Positions 7,983 to 16,654 of a DNA stretch of 54,133 nucleotides are shown piece by piece; the first letter of the stretch is position 1; every line of letters starts with the position of its first letter. The translations under genes were made by a program, and so were the position numbers. Under the pieces are notes generated by a model. The model saw only the letters and a program-made list of their open reading frames with translations, ran no database searches and was not told the DNA's origin. Source of the stretch: Flavobacteriaceae bacterium UBA5534 (GTDB lineage: Bacteria > Bacteroidota > Bacteroidia > Flavobacteriales > Flavobacteriaceae); the NCBI GenBank assembly GCA_002426015.1, contig DINS01000026.1, positions 1 through 54,133 of the forward strand. Reading direction: 5' to 3'.

Positions 7983-10478
7983 ATGCAAAAATTCTATATT
8001 GCTCTATTTCTTACACTTAACGCAATCACATTTTCTATTGCCCAAAACCTTCAATCACCTAAAGATTTTTTGGGTTATGAATTGGGCACACAGTTTTCGA
8101 GGCACCATCAGGTTGTCGATTATTTTAAGCATGTTGCATCACAAATGCCTAGTCAAGTAAAACTAGAAAAGTATGGACAAACCAATGAACGAAGACCTTT
8201 ATATGTCGCTTATGTTTCATCTGAAGAAAACATCAAAAATCTTGAAACCATAAGACAAATCAATCTTAAAAATGCTGGTGTTTTAGATGGCAATGCTTCA
8301 TCAAACGATATTGCAATTGTTTGGCTGAGCTATAATGTGCATGGCAATGAAGCATCAAGCACAGAAGCTTCAATGAATACGTTATATAAGCTGCTAACAG
8401 AAAAGCAAGATTGGTTAAAAAATACAGTTGTAATTATTGATCCTTGTATGAATCCTGACGGAAGAGATCGTTATGCCAATTGGTTTAATGAAACTTCGAG
8501 CCAACCTTACGATATTGACCAACAAGCCAGCGAACATAACGAACCTTGGCCTGGAGGTCGTGCCAATCACTATTTGTTTGATTTAAACAGAGATTGGGCT
8601 TGGGCAACACAAGTAGAATCAACGGCCAGATTGACTGTTTACAACAAATGGTTGCCACAAATACATGTCGATTTTCATGAGCAAGGCATTAATGAACCTT
8701 ACTATTTTGCGCCTGCTGCTGAACCTTTTCATGAAATTATAACCGATTGGCAACGTGACTTCCAAACGCAAATTGGTCAAAATCATGCCAGATATTTTGA
8801 TGCCAATGGTTGGTTGTATTTTACAAGGGAGCGTTTCGATCTGTTTTACCCAAGTTATGGCGATACCTACCCAACTTATTTGGGAGCTATCGGAATGACT
8901 TATGAGCAAGCTGGTCATGGCATGGGTGGACTTGGAGTTATGAATGATGAAGGCACCGAACTTACTTTAGTTGATAGAATTGCCCATCATACTACAACTG
9001 GTCTATCGACGGTTGAAATCGCTTCTAAAAATGCCGAAAAACTAAATGTTGAGTTCAAAAATTTCTTTGATAACAGCAATTTAAAATACAAAAGTTACGT
9101 ATTGAAAGGTGACAAAGACAAACTCAATGCCTTAAAAACACTTTTAGATAAACACGAAATAAGATACAGTAATGCAAGTTCTGGAAAAGTATCTGGCTTC
9201 AATTTTGCAACCAGTAAAGAAGGTAGCATGACAACTACAGACAACGATTTGGTGGTGAGTACCAATCAGCCAAAAGGTAAGATGGTCAATGTATTGTTTG
9301 AACCTAATTCGAAATTGGTAGATTCTCTTACCTATGACATTACAGCTTGGAGTTTGCCATATGCCTATGGTTTGGATGCTGTGGCCAGTAAAACCTCAGT
9401 TGCAACATCAGTCACCGGAATCACTCCAACTTTAAACACTAAAGACTCTAATGCTGCTGCTTATGTCACCAAATGGGACCATATTAAAGATGCTGAATTT
9501 TTAGCTGAATTATTAAAACAAAACATTAAAGTAAGATTTACCGAAAAACCATTTACTGTCAAAAATCCAGAGCGCAATTTTGATAGAGGCTCATTGATAA
9601 TTACAAGAGGAGACAATAAAACCATCGAAAATTTTGATGATAAAGTTGTTGAGGCTGCCAATAGGTTTAATAGACGTTTAGTGGCAACCACCAGCGGATT
9701 TTCAAAATCTGGACCCGATTTTGGCTCACCAGATGTCAAACTCGTTAACAAGCCAAAAATCGCTTTGCTTTCGGGCGATTATGTGTCGTCATTGAGCTAT
9801 GGTGAGGTATGGCACTTTTTTGAACAACAATTACATTTTCCAATTACTTCGATCAATACTTCCGATTTTAAAGGCACAAATCTCGACAAATACAATGTGC
9901 TGATAATCCCTAATGGGTACTATTCGAGATTTTTTGATGATTCAACATTAGAAAAACTACAAAACTGGGTAAGTAAAGGAGGTAAAGTAATTGCCATTGA
10001 TGGTGCTTTAAATAGTTTTGCAGATAAAAAAGGATTTGATTTAAAGCGCAATAAACCACAAGACTCCTCTAAAACCAAAAGCAACCTCATCCCTTATGCA
10101 GATAGAGAACGTGAATCTGCCAAAGAGTTCATCATTGGTGCCATTTTCAAAACCAATGTAGATAACACACATCCTATGGCTTTTGGCTACGACAGTACCT
10201 ATTTTAGTTTAAAACTCGGTAGTGATTCTTTTAGTTTATTAAACAATGGCTACAATATTGCTTGGCTTGGAAAACAACCTCGACCAGTTTCTGGTTTTGC
10301 TGGCAGTGATGCTGTCAAAGGCTTGGATAACTCGTTGGTCTTTGGTGAAGAGCGCATAGGTAATGGAAGTATGATTTACATGGTTGACAATACGTTATTT
10401 AGGAGTTTTTGGGAAAACGGAAAACTGTTTTTAGCAAACGCTATCTTCTTTGTGAACAATAATAGCTATGAGTTGTAA
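7983..10478 (+). CDS. Exported M14-family zinc carboxypeptidase
   Basis: An 831-residue secreted metallopeptidase. I chose the ATG at 7983, which gives a clean signal peptide (MQKFYIALFLTLNAITFSIAQ); the frame is open 15 codons further upstream without signal-like sequence. The M14 zinc site is visible as HGNEASSTEA (His and Glu ligands) and IHVDFHEQG (third His), and the general-base Glu is probably in GMTYEQAGHGMGG. DPCMNPDGRDRY and FDLNRDW are further family motifs. The C-terminal half (about 400-830) is a long extension with a possible glutamine-amidotransferase-like fold (KIALLSGDYVSSLSYGEVW), common in large flavobacterial M14 proteins. It probably degrades peptides outside the cytoplasm. 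A TATCTTTA -7-like box lies at 7946-7953. Confidence 0.93.
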   Translation: MQKFYIALFLTLNAITFSIAQNLQSPKDFLGYELGTQFSRHHQVVDYFKHVASQMPSQVKLEKYGQTNERRPLYVAYVSSEENIKNLETIRQINLKNAGVLDGNASSNDIAIVWLSYNVHGNEASSTEASMNTLYKLLTEKQDWLKNTVVIIDPCMNPDGRDRYANWFNETSSQPYDIDQQASEHNEPWPGGRANHYLFDLNRDWAWATQVESTARLTVYNKWLPQIHVDFHEQGINEPYYFAPAAEPFHEIITDWQRDFQTQIGQNHARYFDANGWLYFTRERFDLFYPSYGDTYPTYLGAIGMTYEQAGHGMGGLGVMNDEGTELTLVDRIAHHTTTGLSTVEIASKNAEKLNVEFKNFFDNSNLKYKSYVLKGDKDKLNALKTLLDKHEIRYSNASSGKVSGFNFATSKEGSMTTTDNDLVVSTNQPKGKMVNVLFEPNSKLVDSLTYDITAWSLPYAYGLDAVASKTSVATSVTGITPTLNTKDSNAAAYVTKWDHIKDAEFLAELLKQNIKVRFTEKPFTVKNPERNFDRGSLIITRGDNKTIENFDDKVVEAANRFNRRLVATTSGFSKSGPDFGSPDVKLVNKPKIALLSGDYVSSLSYGEVWHFFEQQLHFPITSINTSDFKGTNLDKYNVLIIPNGYYSRFFDDSTLEKLQNWVSKGGKVIAIDGALNSFADKKGFDLKRNKPQDSSKTKSNLIPYADRERESAKEFIIGAIFKTNVDNTHPMAFGYDSTYFSLKLGSDSFSLLNNGYNIAWLGKQPRPVSGFAGSDAVKGLDNSLVFGEERIGNGSMIYMVDNTLFRSFWENGKLFLANAIFFVNNNSYEL

Positions 10479-10551
10479 GGTGTAATTAAAATCATGAGCT
10501 AAATAATCCATTGTAAAAAAATTAACCCTCATCTCGTATATGTTTTACATA

Positions 10552-10748
10552 GATAAAGTCAAGCATAAACTTTTGGCAATTACTTCCAAAAAACAAGCAC
10601 AAAGCCAACTGATGGAGAAACCAGTACAGGATTAGGGCTAGCAATAGTAAAAAAACTTATAGATGCTTTTGAAGGTCAAATTGCAGTTAAAAGCAATATA
10701 AACGAAGGCTCTAATTTTTATTTTACATTTCCTGTTCAAAAAAAGTAA
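10552..10748 (+). pseudogene. Remnant of a histidine kinase C-terminus
   Basis: No intact gene lies between 10479 and 10827, but plus-strand codons 10572-10748 read FGNYFQKTSTKPTDGE, then STGLGLAIVKKLIDA, then EGSNFYFTFPVQKK and a stop. These are the F box, G2 box and final strand of a HATPase domain. Just upstream, codons 10552-10572 read DKVKHKL in a different frame; restoring one T in the run at 10571-10574 would join them as DKVKHKLFGNYF, a typical kinase sequence. The rest of the ATP-binding domain, the HisKA domain and any sensor are absent. I read this as the decayed 3' end of a deleted sensor kinase gene. Confidence 0.8.
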
Positions 10749-10783
10749 AATCTAATAATATTAACATCAAATATTAAAAAAGC

Positions 10784-10810
10784 ACAGGTTTTTTTCTTAA
10801 TTTAACCTGT
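10784..10810 (+). other. Hairpin between the kinase remnant and the next gene
   Basis: ACAGGTT (10784-10790) and AACCTGT (10804-10810) form a 7-bp perfect stem around a 13-base T-rich loop, followed by AATTTTTC. It lies 36 bases after the remnant's stop and 18 bases before the next start codon. It may be the old terminator of the lost kinase gene or part of the leader of the next gene. The T-tract is imperfect, so the call is weak. Confidence 0.35.
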
Positions 10811-10827
10811 AATTTTTCTTTAAAACG

Positions 10828-12102
10828 ATGAAAACAAAATACCTATTTTTCGTATGTTTATTAATGCTTTTGTTCAGCACTTCTTACGTTTGTTATGGGG
10901 CAAATTATTTCCAAGAACAACCAAAAGAAACGTTTACTGAATACAGAGGCATGGTTGTAGATCGCGACACAAAAGACCCTTTGGCTTTTGTCACCATAAC
11001 AGTTAATGACACTCAAATAAGTACCATAACCAATACAGAAGGTGAGTTTTTACTAAAAGTCCCTAATGGGCTTTTAGACAAGGACATCAGTGTCACTTTT
11101 TTGGGATATACAACAAAGGTAATTCCTCTATCCGATTTAAACGGTGAAGAGATTCAAATTTTGTTGGACATTGCTGTAACACAATTATCTGAAGTCAATA
11201 TTATCGCTCCAAAAGACGCACTGACTTTAGTAAGAGCTGCATTGGACAGAAAAGGCAACAACTATTTTAATGAACAAAGTACCATGACCGCTTTTTATAG
11301 AGAAAGTATAAAAAAACGTCGAAGAGATGCCTCACTTTCTGAAGCTGTGGTTGAGATTAACAAGCAGCCTTATAAATCGACCAAAACTGATGTTGTGAAG
11401 TTGATCAAAGCTCGAAAAAGCACAAATTATGGTCGTTTGGACACTTTAGCATTAAAACTGCAAGGCGGACCATATACTGCACTATATGCCGATTTTCTAA
11501 AATATCCAGAGTATATTTTTACCGACAATACACTTTCTGATTATGAGTTTAGCTTTGATAAATCGACCGAAATAGACAATAAATCTGTATATGTGGTTAA
11601 GTTTAAACAAAAACCAAGTGTTATCGACCCTTTGTATTATGGCAAATTATACATTGATGCACAAACCTTTGCCCTAACAAGTGCCATTTATAATTTAAAT
11701 ATTGAAAACAGTGAACTTGCAGCCGACATGTTCGTTAGGAAAAAACCAAATAAAGTAACAGTGATTCCTCTACAGGCAGCTTATAGAGTCGATTATAGAA
11801 CCATTGATGGTCAGTGGTATTATGGCTATAGCTATATTCAATTGATTTTTAAAGTCGATTGGAAAGGACGATGGTTCAACAGTGTTTACAGCTTAAATAG
11901 CGAGATGGTGATTACTGACGTCAGTAAAAAAATAAATGATGAAACAAAATCTACACAATTATTAAAGCCAACAGTTATTTTGAGTGATGAAGCTTCAGGG
12001 TTTTCTGATCCCAATTTTTGGGGAGAGTACAATATCATAGAACCCGAAAAATCGATAGAATCGGCAATAAGCAAAATCAGCAAGCAACTTAAAAAGTCGT
12101 AA
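10828..12102 (+). CDS. Exported protein with carboxypeptidase-like regulatory domain
   Basis: A 424-residue protein with a signal peptide (about residues 1-25) and an N-terminal beta-sandwich of the CarboxypepD-regulatory-like type at about 38-118 (EYRGMVVDRDTKDPLAFVTI ... TNTEGEFLLKVP ... VTFLGYTTK), the module that also opens many TonB-dependent receptors. The remaining 300 residues, starting at the SEVNIIAPKDAL linker, resemble the uncharacterised body of similar flavobacterial proteins and contain no TonB barrel or plug. It is probably periplasmic or associated with the outer membrane. A good terminator follows at 12124-12150. The function is unknown. Confidence 0.82.
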   Translation: MKTKYLFFVCLLMLLFSTSYVCYGANYFQEQPKETFTEYRGMVVDRDTKDPLAFVTITVNDTQISTITNTEGEFLLKVPNGLLDKDISVTFLGYTTKVIPLSDLNGEEIQILLDIAVTQLSEVNIIAPKDALTLVRAALDRKGNNYFNEQSTMTAFYRESIKKRRRDASLSEAVVEINKQPYKSTKTDVVKLIKARKSTNYGRLDTLALKLQGGPYTALYADFLKYPEYIFTDNTLSDYEFSFDKSTEIDNKSVYVVKFKQKPSVIDPLYYGKLYIDAQTFALTSAIYNLNIENSELAADMFVRKKPNKVTVIPLQAAYRVDYRTIDGQWYYGYSYIQLIFKVDWKGRWFNSVYSLNSEMVITDVSKKINDETKSTQLLKPTVILSDEASGFSDPNFWGEYNIIEPEKSIESAISKISKQLKKS

Positions 12103-12123
12103 CAAAAAAAAACAACCTCTTAC

Positions 12124-12150
12124 AAAAGGCTCTATGTTTAGGGCCTTTTT
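12124..12150 (+). terminator. Rho-independent terminator
   Basis: AAAAGGC (12124-12130) pairs with GCCTTTT (12143-12149) around a 12-base loop and ends in a T run to 12150. It ends the transcript of the carboxypeptidase-regulatory-domain protein. A TACCTTTA box at 12158-12165, just downstream, may be the -7 element of the tRNA hydroxylase gene. Confidence 0.75.
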
Positions 12151-12180
12151 AATTTTATACCTTTACACAAAACAAAACCG

Positions 12181-12762
12181 ATGCTTCATTTACAATTAGA
12201 AACAGATCCTCGTTGGGCAACCATAGCCGAATCAAATATTGAAGAGATTTTGACCGACCATGCTTGGTGCGAGCAAAAAGCTGCCACCAACGCCATCACC
12301 ATCATCACCTTAAACTCCGAACATACCGATTTGGTGACCGATTTATTAGAGTTGGCAAAAGAGGAATTGGAACATTTTCAAATGGTGCATGATATCATCA
12401 AAAAAAGAGGCTACACATTGGGTCGTGAGCGCAAGGACAGTTATGTAAACGAACTTTATAAATTTATGAACAAAGGCGGCACACGACGACAGTGCATGGT
12501 CGATAGGCTTTTGTTTTCGGCAATGATAGAGGCCAGAAGTTGCGAACGCTTTAAACTCTTATCAGAAAAAATCAACGACAAAGAACTTGCCGAATTCTAT
12601 CGCAAATTAATGATAAGTGAAGCAGGACATTACACAACATTTATAGGTTTTGCTCGCAAATACGGACAAGATGTTGATGTCGATAGACGCTGGAAAGAAC
12701 TCATAGCCTTTGAAGGCAACCTCATCAAAAACTATGGAACATCGGAAAGCATCCATGGATAA
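12181..12762 (+). CDS. miaE: tRNA-(ms2io6A)-hydroxylase-like diiron protein
   Basis: A 193-residue ferritin-like diiron protein. MiaE hydroxylates the isopentenyl group of 2-methylthio-N6-isopentenyl-adenosine at tRNA position 37. The expected carboxylate/His ligands are present in a four-helix pattern: E21/E22 (IEEILTDHAWCEQ), E61-E62 with H65 (KEELEHF), E117 (MIEARSCERF), and E147 with H150 (SEAGHYTTF). The length matches the short bacterial MiaE. No export signal is seen. It sits alone between a terminator and the accessory region. The family is secure; the exact tRNA substrate is taken from family knowledge. Confidence 0.9.
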   Translation: MLHLQLETDPRWATIAESNIEEILTDHAWCEQKAATNAITIITLNSEHTDLVTDLLELAKEELEHFQMVHDIIKKRGYTLGRERKDSYVNELYKFMNKGGTRRQCMVDRLLFSAMIEARSCERFKLLSEKINDKELAEFYRKLMISEAGHYTTFIGFARKYGQDVDVDRRWKELIAFEGNLIKNYGTSESIHG

Positions 12763-12804
12763 ACTTATAAGCAAACACCTCATAAAACCCGCAATAACAA
12801 AGCA

Positions 12805-12923
12805 AAATACGTAGTTCTACGTATTTCTTTTGTCGTTTTAAAAAGCTAACTTCGTCTTACTATCGATATAGATAAATTTTCCTGAACTTGTTTTAGGATT
12901 GATACTATTCATATCGTGGCATT
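12805..12923 (+). promoter_or_regulatory. Palindromic promoter-like element, copy 1
   Basis: A perfect 10-bp inverted repeat, AAATACGTAG (12805-12814) and CTACGTATTT (12817-12826) around TT, is followed 22 bases on by CTAACTTCGT (12846-12855), then ACTATCGATATAGATAA (12859-12875) and CATATCGTGGCATT (12910-12923). The same blocks occur in the same order at 29646-29737. TAACTTCG is one mismatch from the TAnnTTTG -7 consensus, so the palindrome would sit near -45, a usual activator position. It lies upstream of the unrecognised gene at 12962. Regulation is inferred from layout only. Confidence 0.6.
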
Positions 12924-12961
12924 GTGCTTAATTTGAAAACCAACGAAAACAAACAACCAAA

Positions 12962-13483
12962 ATGATTGAAAGAATAAAAGATTTTTTTGAAGACAGAATG
13001 ATTCGTAGTATTTTGAAAAAATCTTCAGCCGATATCTTTACGAAAGACATTGAATTTGAATATTTAGAAAATAAGTATTGCAAAAACAAAAAAGGTGTTG
13101 ACAGACTTTTGATTTATTGCATACTTGAAGTCGCATCGAATAGAGAGCCAATTACAAAAGAACAAAAATTTAATTGTGTAAAGCATCTATACCTTGAAAA
13201 TCTTGAATTAATGTTAGAAAGCAAATCAATAAAATCCATAGTCGAAATTCAAGGAATGGAAGCTGAAAAACAATTTTTAGAAACAAAATTGGAAAGAATG
13301 TCTGCGAAAGAAATAATGGAATTTGACGAGTATTCATTTACTTCAATGCAATATAAAATGGAATTGGCTTGTAAAGGAGCAATAACACCTGAAACATACA
13401 GTTTCATAAAAAATCAAAGTGAGAAAATTACCGACATTAATAATAAAATCATAAAAATAACAGCTGAACAAAATAAAAATTAA
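12962..13483 (+). CDS. Hypothetical protein, probably accessory
   Basis: A 173-residue protein I do not recognise. It is highly charged (Lys/Glu rich), predicted mostly helical, with no signal peptide, no clear membrane segment and no catalytic motif. The N-terminus (MIERIKDFFEDRMIRSILKK) could be an amphipathic helix, and the final third may be coiled coil. The gene is more AT-rich than argS and miaE on either side and uses many AAA, ATA and AAT codons, which suggests recent transfer. It is preceded by the palindromic element (12805-12923) and followed by a large imperfect inverted repeat (13498-13631), so it may be a single-gene mobile unit. No function can be proposed. Confidence 0.65.
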   Translation: MIERIKDFFEDRMIRSILKKSSADIFTKDIEFEYLENKYCKNKKGVDRLLIYCILEVASNREPITKEQKFNCVKHLYLENLELMLESKSIKSIVEIQGMEAEKQFLETKLERMSAKEIMEFDEYSFTSMQYKMELACKGAITPETYSFIKNQSEKITDINNKIIKITAEQNKN

Positions 13484-13497
13484 CCGTGCACAACAAT

Positions 13498-13631
13498 GGT
13501 TACAAGTAATTGCTTTTTCTGACCTACTCCCTAAAATTGCTGTACCAGTCCGCTTCACTCATGTCTCGTGATTTTCTATTCGGTTTTTATTTGCTAAATT
13601 AGGTGCTTAAACCACGCAACTACTCATAACC
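13498..13631. repeat. Large imperfect inverted repeat, cassette-boundary-like
   Basis: GGTTACAAGTAATTGC (13498-13513) and GCAACTACTCATAACC (13616-13631) are inverted copies matching at 13 of 16 positions. Inside them CCTAAAATTGC (about 13530-13540) and GCTAAATTAGG (about 13593-13603) form a second, weaker inverted pair. The nested arrangement over 134 bases, directly behind an orphan gene, resembles the folded recombination sites that end gene cassettes, but no integron integrase is in the window and the arms do not match the classical attC core. It fills most of the gap between the orphan gene and argS. Confidence 0.5.
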
Positions 13632-13658
13632 GAGACCCTTAAACAAACCCCTCAAAAA

Positions 13659-15437
13659 TCACATTCGCTCCGGAACCTCAATTCCCAACAACCCAAAGGC
13701 GTTTTTAATAAGGTTAGCGACCGTTTGGGACAACTGCACTCTAAAAGCCTTATCATTGTCATTATCTGCACCAAGAATGGAGACATTTTGATAAAACGAA
13801 TTGAACTCTTTTACCAAATCGTAGGTATAATTGGCAATCAACGCAGGACTGTGGTTAGATGCAGCCGTTTGTATCACTTCTGGGAACTGTAATAGTTGCT
13901 TTAACAGTTCTTTTTCTTTGTCGTGAAGCGTCACATCAGAAGCGTTGTAAGTGGCATTCAAATCGGCTTTACGCAAAATCGACTGAATTCTTGCATAGGT
14001 ATATTGTATAAAAGGGCCTGTGTTCCCTTGAAAGTCGATAGATTCCTTTGGGTCGAATAAAATTCGTTTTTTAGGGTCCACCTTAAGGATGTAATACTTT
14101 AAAGCACCAAGACCAATCGTTTTATAAAGTTCTTGCTTTTCGTCTTCAGAATACCCATCCAATTTACCAAGCTCTTCTGATATGTCACCAGCAGTCGTTG
14201 CCATCTCTCCTATTAAATCATCGGCATCAACGACAGTGCCTTCTCTACTTTTCATTTTTCCGGAAGGCAAATCGACCATTCCATAACTTAAATGAAATAG
14301 GTTTTTGGCCCAATCAAAACCAAGCTTTTTAATGATTAAAAACAGGACTTGAAAATGGTAATCTTGCTCATTACCAACCGTATAAACCATCCCTCCAACA
14401 TCTGGATAATCCTTGACACGCTGTATGGCAGTACCAATATCTTGTGTCATATACACTGCTGTACCATCACTTCGCAACACAATTTTTTCGTCGAGGCCAT
14501 CATCGGTCAAATCGCACCAAACAGAGCCATCTTCCTTTTTAAAGAACACGCCTTTTTTTAAGCCTTCGGCAACAAATTCTTTGCCCAACAAATAGGTTTC
14601 ACTTTCATAGTAATAGCAGTCAAAATCAACACCAAGGTTTTTATAAGTGGTTTCAAAACCAGAATATACCCATTCGTTCATCATCTTCCAGAGCGCAACT
14701 GTTTCTTCATCTCCAGCTTCCCATTTCAATAGCATTTGCTGTGCTTCCAGTAGTATTGGTGCATTCTTTTTGGCTTCGGCTTCCGTTTGGCCTTTTGCCA
14801 TCAAATCATTGATTTCCTTTTTATATTCCTTATCAAACTTTACGTAGTAATTCCCAACCAACTTATCGCCTTTCAGTCCTGTAGATTCTGGCGTTTCGCC
14901 ATTTCCAAAACGTTTCCAAGCCAACATACTTTTGCAAATATGAATGCCTCTGTCATTGATGATTTGTGTTTTATACACCTTTTTTCCAGATGCTTTGATG
15001 ATTTCGGCAACACTGTAACCCAATAAATTATTTCGGATATGACCCAAATGCAAAGGTTTGTTGGTGTTTGGTGACGAATACTCGACCATAACCGCTTTCT
15101 CATTTGGCTTTGGAGTTACAAATCCGAAGCTAGCCTCTGTTTTAATGGCATCAAAACAATCCATATAATAGGAATCACTGATTTCAATATTCAAAAAGCC
15201 TTTGACCACATTAAAACCTTTGACCTCTTTAACGTTATCCATTAAATACTGACCAATGGCCTCTCCAATCTGTTGAGGATTGCCTTTAACAACGCGCAAC
15301 ATTGGGAACACAACGACCGTAATATCTCCAGCAAACTCCTTGCGAGTTGCCTGAAATTCTACAGATTCTAATTCGGTATTATAAGCAGCTTTGACTGCTT
15401 GTTTTACGTACTCTGATAATGTGTCCTGAAGATTCAT
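13659..15437 (-). CDS. argS: Arginyl-tRNA synthetase
   Basis: A 592-residue class I aminoacyl-tRNA synthetase that charges tRNA-Arg. The HIGH signature is HLGH at residues 130-133 in NTNKPLHLGHIRNN. The KMSKS position appears as GKMKSREGTVVDADDL, the usual variant for ArgRS. The N-terminal Add-1 domain (residues 1-100) and the C-terminal anticodon-binding DALR domain (about 465-592, ending in GIEVPERM) are both present, so the protein is complete. The gene is divergent from the galactanase lipoprotein, with a TATCTTTG -7 box at 15461-15468 on its own strand. Confidence 0.97.
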   Translation of the reverse strand: MNLQDTLSEYVKQAVKAAYNTELESVEFQATRKEFAGDITVVVFPMLRVVKGNPQQIGEAIGQYLMDNVKEVKGFNVVKGFLNIEISDSYYMDCFDAIKTEASFGFVTPKPNEKAVMVEYSSPNTNKPLHLGHIRNNLLGYSVAEIIKASGKKVYKTQIINDRGIHICKSMLAWKRFGNGETPESTGLKGDKLVGNYYVKFDKEYKKEINDLMAKGQTEAEAKKNAPILLEAQQMLLKWEAGDEETVALWKMMNEWVYSGFETTYKNLGVDFDCYYYESETYLLGKEFVAEGLKKGVFFKKEDGSVWCDLTDDGLDEKIVLRSDGTAVYMTQDIGTAIQRVKDYPDVGGMVYTVGNEQDYHFQVLFLIIKKLGFDWAKNLFHLSYGMVDLPSGKMKSREGTVVDADDLIGEMATTAGDISEELGKLDGYSEDEKQELYKTIGLGALKYYILKVDPKKRILFDPKESIDFQGNTGPFIQYTYARIQSILRKADLNATYNASDVTLHDKEKELLKQLLQFPEVIQTAASNHSPALIANYTYDLVKEFNSFYQNVSILGADNDNDKAFRVQLSQTVANLIKNAFGLLGIEVPERM

Positions 15438-15460
15438 GTTGCTTCTTATTATTAAGTGTG

Positions 15461-15468
15461 CAAAGATA
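15461..15468 (-). promoter_or_regulatory. -7 box of argS
   Basis: TATCTTTG on the minus strand matches the Bacteroidota -7 consensus TAnnTTTG exactly and lies 23 bases upstream of the argS start. No clear -33 TTG was found at the expected distance. Confidence 0.55.
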
Positions 15469-15526
15469 GAATTTTTTAAAATAAGTTGAAGAGTGATTTT
15501 ATCAGGAAATATATATCTTCGTACAT

Positions 15527-16648
15527 ATGAAAAAGCATGTTTTTATAGCTCTATTTTTGATGGTTGTGATGAATTGTAGCAATTCTAACGATGAGCCTGC
15601 TCCTCAACCAGAAACAACTTTTTACAAAGGGATGGATTTGTCGTTTCAATCAGAGCTGGAAAACTATAATGTTGTCTATAAAGATGCCAACGGAACACCC
15701 ATCGATTTATTACCTTTTGTAGCTTCAAAAGGCACCAACTTGGTTCGCCTAAAATTATGGCACACACCTCAAGATGGCCAAAATGGTCTTGAAGATGTCA
15801 AAGCTTATGCGCAACGCATTGTAAGTAATGATATGGATTTTTTGCTAGACATTCATTATAGTGACTATTGGGCCGATCCTGGACAACAGACACCTCCTGT
15901 AGCATGGCAAAACATGACCTTTGAACAGTTAAAAGCTGTAGTGTATACCTATACAAAAAGCGTAGTCCTTCAATTAAAAAATCAAAATACGCTGCCCAAA
16001 ATCATTCAAATTGGCAACGAAACCGACAGTGGTTTTTTATGGAATTATGGTAAAGTTTGGAATGATTTTTCGGGTAATTGGCCGAATTATGCAGCTTTAG
16101 TCAACGAGTGCATCAGAGCTATTAGAGAGGTGGATACTGACCACTCTGTAAAAATCATGTTGCACCATTCGAGTGTTGAGAATGCCATTTACTTTTTCAA
16201 TGAGTTGAATGCTTTCAATATCGATTTTGACGTTATCGGATTATCTTATTATCCTCAATTTCAAATTCACAACCTTAATTTAGTCAAGTCCAAACTTAAT
16301 GAATTGGCAACAACATTCGACAAAGAGATTTTAATGGTCGAAGTGGCTTATCCTTTTACATTGCAATGGGATGACAACAATACCAATTACATTGGAGACA
16401 GCAGCCAGATTTTAAACGAATTTTCAGCCACACCACAAGGTCAAAAAGCCTATATGGAATGGTTGGTGGAAGCCATCAAAAACATACCAAACAATAAAGG
16501 CATCGGTTTTTGTTATTGGGCTCCAGATTGGGTGGCTTTTTCTGGCAATGAGAGCACATCAACTCAAGGCAGTTCTTGGGAAAACCAATGCATGTTTGAT
16601 TTTGACCACAAAGCACTTCCCGTTTTTGATGTTTTTAACTCAAACTAA
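15527..16648 (+). CDS. GH53 arabinogalactan endo-beta-1,4-galactanase, lipoprotein
   Basis: A 373-residue glycoside hydrolase family 53 enzyme, which cuts beta-1,4-galactan side chains of pectin. The N-terminus is a lipoprotein signal with the lipidation cysteine at residue 17 (FLMVVMNC), so it is probably anchored in the outer membrane. The general acid/base is E165 in QIGNETDSG and the nucleophile is E272 in ILMVEVAYPF. Other family marks are FYKGMDLSF and LLDIHYSDYWADPG. No SusC/SusD pair or other sugar genes lie nearby, which is unusual for a Bacteroidota polysaccharide enzyme. The next gene converges from the other strand 6 bases downstream. Confidence 0.92.
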   Translation: MKKHVFIALFLMVVMNCSNSNDEPAPQPETTFYKGMDLSFQSELENYNVVYKDANGTPIDLLPFVASKGTNLVRLKLWHTPQDGQNGLEDVKAYAQRIVSNDMDFLLDIHYSDYWADPGQQTPPVAWQNMTFEQLKAVVYTYTKSVVLQLKNQNTLPKIIQIGNETDSGFLWNYGKVWNDFSGNWPNYAALVNECIRAIREVDTDHSVKIMLHHSSVENAIYFFNELNAFNIDFDVIGLSYYPQFQIHNLNLVKSKLNELATTFDKEILMVEVAYPFTLQWDDNNTNYIGDSSQILNEFSATPQGQKAYMEWLVEAIKNIPNNKGIGFCYWAPDWVAFSGNESTSTQGSSWENQCMFDFDHKALPVFDVFNSN

Positions 16649-16654
16649 AAAGCG

